Below are positions 60,261-64,000 of a stretch of 64,000 nucleotides of DNA, one piece after another (within the stretch, counting starts at the first letter, position 1; the number at the start of each line of letters is the position of its first letter). Below the pieces are notes generated by a model. It saw nothing but the letters and a program-made list of their open reading frames with translations, did no database searches and was not told where the DNA came from. The stretch is from Nymphaea colorata (lineage: Eukaryota; Streptophyta; Magnoliopsida; Nymphaeales; Nymphaeaceae): NCBI RefSeq assembly GCF_008831285.2, contig NC_045150.1:5778001-5842000 (forward strand), written 5' to 3'. Position numbers and translations under genes: made by a program.

Positions 60261-62765
60261 GCCCTTTTCTGTTGGTCTTGTTCGCTTATCTGCTGCTTTT
60301 GTTTTCAAGGATTTGAGATTTGGTCTCCCACTGCTTTTTATTTCGTTGCCACGACAAGGCTGACAATATCAAATGCGTGGGTTCATACTGTTGACAGTAT
60401 CAAACCTGAATTCATTTTTTTTTTGTGATTTTTTTATTTTTCTAATCTAATAAAGTGGTCGTGCCAATATACCAATTTTCCTTAAATTTAATTGATCTAA
60501 ATTCTGGTTCTGTACCAACTTTTTACTTATATTTTGGTTCTCGGTACTGCTTAATATGATGATAATAAATGAAGCTTATGAAATATAAAATGCCTGTTTT
60601 CTTTAAGCTTCGGCTTAGGTTCTTTATCCTTGCGAAAACTTGCTAGTTCGCTTGATGGTTGAGAGTTGAAGTCTTGTTCTCCTGATCTGTGCTATCAAGA
60701 TCAGTTCCAATCTGCCTGAATTCAGGGCTTGTTCAGTTTGAGAAGGTAGGAAGATTGGACCGGTTGAATAGATTCGGTTGCTAGTAGTAAATATTTTCCA
60801 AAGAATTTGCTTGTTACCTGCAACTATTAGTCATGCTTTTCAGTTTCCCAATTGATTGAACCCGATCAAATGTAAATGTTGCTCACTTCCTTTTGAATAA
60901 TGTTTCATTTGAATTTTCTGATTCTAAAGAATCAAATTCCGTTCAAAAATCACATCAACAGCCTCTGTCCTATTCACTGGTTTTGAATCTTTGGTACACA
61001 TCGAAGGGAGTCCAACCCATGATATGCAAAAGCAGGTGCAAGCAAGCACTAGCATGTGGGGCGGAACTGGACATAATAATTTGTAGTAATTCAAAAGTTT
61101 GAACATAGAATTCAGAGTTTTTAATAGTTGTAGGTGTAAGGAATCCCATGTGATAGAGACGCTTGAGATCCGTTCGATCCCCATGAATTAAGATGTGTGG
61201 GCTGGTTTTGAGGCTTATGAATTATGATCTATCTCTCTCCACACACACACACACATGTTTATCTAAAGACAGCTCCAAACAAGCCTAGTATGATACTCAA
61301 ATCCAGTGAATTCTTTAATTGACAATCTTCAATCCTTTATAATGCAATATTTTATAATCCTCAAAGCCATTGACACAAGGCCATAAACTGAGCTTCTGTC
61401 GAGATCGAGAGAGAGATTTGTAGGTACTAGACCTTTGGGTAAGGGATAAAAATCAGACCTATTCAAATTTTGTTAAGAGATATTTTAAACAAAATATGAA
61501 CTTTTTAATATGTTTATGAACACTAATTTAATATAAATCATGCTTTAGTTCAAGTCATTTTTGTGAAAAAATTGATCTTTATAGTACCAAAACTTTGATG
61601 TCATAAGAGCCCTTCATTTTACGAACTTAATATATGTTTCCCATCATCACTCTTAAGATTATAGTCACAAATAACATTTTAGAGTTTTAAACGATGAGGT
61701 TTATACGGTGAGCTTAAAAAAAAAAGTAAATTTTTAAAAATTATAAAAAACTAAAAATTGAGGGAAATTAAAATAAGATTTTAATCAAGTTTAGGCCAAC
61801 ATTCATAAGCATTCTTCAGTATTAGTTAATTTAGAGTCTTAATCAGGGGTTTTTCAATTTCATATCCATTAGACTGGTTTTCATCTTGGAATTAAGTATT
61901 ATGCGTTCATCTATTTCCAAGCCTAGATACCCAAGTAGGTGTCATGTCCTATTCTAGTGCCGCTGTGTCTTGCATTAGTTTGTATATTGTATTTATTACA
62001 TTTTCTTCATCTTGGAAGTGTTCTAGGGATCTTCTTCACTAGCTTCCCTGAACATTTTGTGTAGATTAGGTCTCTCTGTCGTCAACATAAAGATGTCTAA
62101 TGACCTACTAGACTTTGTCACCATCTGAATTTTATGACTTAATGAGCTCTGAACCAACTCATAATAAGGGTGTCTTTGATCAGAAATCTGCGGTCATCTA
62201 AGATCCTTTGGATCTCAACTCTGTGGATTTAATTTCAGGTCCCTTTCCCCACGGCCTTAAATCCATGGTTTTTAACATGTATAGCATGGATTTAAATTCC
62301 ATGCTACCGAAACAAAGTAAAACAAAGTAAGGATCTCTAAAAAACACACTTTTTATGCAAGATCTAAGGCTATCAAACACAACCTAAAGGATCCAGAGCA
62401 GAGGGCAAACCAATAATGTGGCTATAGAGCTTAGATGTATTATTTTACATATCTATTAGATTTTCATTTACAATCATGATCTCTAGGTTTCCCCAATGGG
62501 CATAGGGGGGCGATGCATCTCCAGTTCAAAACCTGGTTATGCATCTTGTATCTTAAGGGGAGTGGGCCGTGGGCCGCGAGTGCAAGTTGAAGCATGCAAT
62601 GAGCTCGCTGCCTGGTACCATCCACAACTCTGGATCCTGAGGTTAAGGGGATGAAGCAGGGCTTTATCTCTTGCCTGGGTGGTTTATATTATATTGATTT
62701 TACTGCAAACTATTTCCACAGCAATTGTAATTGAGATTCAACTTTGTCATTATTGTTAAACAACT
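60261..62765. other. Intergenic, no gene recognised
   Basis: AT-rich single-copy sequence; a CA tract near 61241-61254. Short open frames lack any family resemblance. Confidence 0.4.
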
Positions 62766-62790
62766 TTAATAATAAGTATTAATTGAATGC

Positions 62791-62813
62791 ACTCTCTTCT
62801 CTCTCTCTCTCTC
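62791..62813. repeat. (CT)n microsatellite
   Basis: About ten CT units before a GC-rich stretch (62829-62870, CCGGCGTCGGACCGG). Confidence 0.85.
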
Positions 62814-64000
62814 TCCTACTCTCATCTTCCACCGGCGTCGGACCGGCTGCCGGCACCGACCGTCGGCGTCAGGTATGCTTCGTCTTTTTGTCCCTCGTTC
62901 GCTCTCTATCTCCCTCTTTCTCTCTCCAAGGTCCACCAGCATAAAGACGCCAGAGTTAACTTTTGAGTAATAGCCATGAAGATCGTCTTCGGAATTTGAA
63001 GGGCATGAAATGCCAAGGAAAAGCAAACATTCTTCGCCATGAATTGGATCCGGCAACAACACCTTTATGATATGGCCGGTGCCGCCACAACAATGGAACC
63101 ATAGGACAGTGAATCAAATCTGGCGCGGGGCCAAGCTTTCTTTCCAACCAGCTGATGAACACGCTGGGGGACCTTCATATTATTGGAACCAACTTGCATA
63201 TTGTGTATATTTTGAGATGTATTCCGTATCCAGCGCAACCCTCGGGACACAATGCGCAGCCTTATTTATACAGTCTAAGTTGTTCTGTATTTTTCTACAA
63301 ATTTTATTTTATTTTTTAGGTCTTAAGATTAATGTATTATCTTGTGATTTCGGTTTTGCATTATATTTTTTATTGTGTTCAGATCCTTCAGGAATGAAGT
63401 TTGAATGCTTTGGAAGTGCTTCTCCGTGATGAAGTTATTGGAAAAGTGAATTATATGATTTACATTTAGAAGTTATTTGATATCAATAACAAATTGTTAC
63501 ACTTAACTAAAACTATTCAAAAAAATTAAGGTAGATTCATAAGACATTATGTCACAGGGCTTTATAAATCTAACCCAAATTTTGTGATGGAAGTATTCGA
63601 ATGTGGGCCAACGCATTAAGCACATATGTGTATATGTTTAGCTACAAATTTTTCATGAGTAGTCAAATCATAGTTTAAAAAATGTGATAGAAACCAAATT
63701 ATTATTTTTTAAAATTTTTATATAAGATAAATAATATGTAAAATTTTTATTTTTTATTTTTTTTGAAGAGGTGGGAAGTGGGTGTGGAGGATCCTGCCCG
63801 CTCTCCCTTGACTCCGCGCCTGAATGTGTCACTGCTCATGTGCTTAGAGCAAGTGTGCCTCTGTCACGTTATAACAAAGCATTTAACTATTTATTATGCT
63901 TATTCTTTCAGAATGCAACTCCCTTAAAAGGTGTATGCGGTATTGCAAAATTGAACCCGAATCCGGCAGCTCCAATTAAGAGGGCGACAAATTGGAAGAG
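62814..64000. other. Possible gene remnant and edge sequence, unidentified
   Basis: 62956-63250 on the minus strand is open in overlapping frames (VPQRVHQLVGKKAWPRARFD; WRRMFAFPWHFMPFK) with shifts, suggesting a broken coding sequence I cannot name. At the right edge, an AG at 63911-63912 is followed by an open frame (NATPLKGVCGIAKLNPNPAA) running off the window, possibly an exon. Confidence 0.2.

Noticed and set aside
62470-62540. Possible SINE or tRNA-like promoter boxes (AGTTCAAAACC)
   Set aside because: Only a weak B-box-like word; no convincing A box, no tRNA fold, and no poly-A tail or target duplication.

Overview
This window is nuclear DNA of a flowering plant. The evidence is spliced genes with plant-type GT-AG introns, plant-specific families (an EXO70A1 exocyst subunit, NDR1/HIN1-like LEA_2 proteins, DUF761-type small proteins, a captured type-A response regulator fragment), long (TA)n microsatellites, Ty1/copia remnants and many short DNA transposons. 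Very long TE-filled introns suggest a mid-sized or large genome. The species cannot be fixed from the sequence; a magnoliid or another early-diverging angiosperm is only a guess.

Layout. 1-720: copia integrase remnant and a GAGCTCGAG-rich repeat. 2357-20464: an old tandem duplication. Unit 1 is 2357-7139 and unit 2 is 7140-20464. Each unit carries one intact single-exon LEA_2/NHL gene on the minus strand (6080-6850 and 19398-20168). Unit 2 is split by an 8.0 kb hAT-like element (7913-15920) with an 8-bp target duplication. That element carries six consecutive exons of a Rab GDP-dissociation inhibitor (GDI) pseudogene. A second transposon (11409-15305, 3-bp target duplication) is nested in a duplicated piece of the last GDI exon, and carries fragments of three more genes: histone H2A, a cytochrome P450 and a type-A response regulator. 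Unit 1 keeps the empty target site. A further 680-bp element (16296-16975) sits in unit 2 and also has its empty site in unit 1.

23127-41726, minus strand: a complete 12-exon EXO70A1 gene (predicted 651 aa) with introns up to 4.2 kb that hold several short DNA transposons and microsatellites.

42.5-48.7 kb: degraded repeats (a duplicated block of about 1 kb, a hairpin MITE, a copia RNase H/LTR remnant) and unidentified exon-like pieces. 48827-55190: six tandem units of about 1.0-1.15 kb, each with a small DUF761-like gene. Units 2, 3 and 5 are open; units 1, 4 and 6 are broken. 58134-60021, plus strand: an intact four-exon gene of an uncharacterised family ending in EWTY. 60.0-64.0 kb: no gene recognised.

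The intact genes do not form one pathway. EXO70A1 acts in exocytosis and NHL proteins at the plasma membrane; the GDI pieces are also from membrane traffic but lie inside a transposon. The most unusual content is the nested gene-capturing transposon pair, dated by paralogous empty sites, and the DUF761-like gene array.
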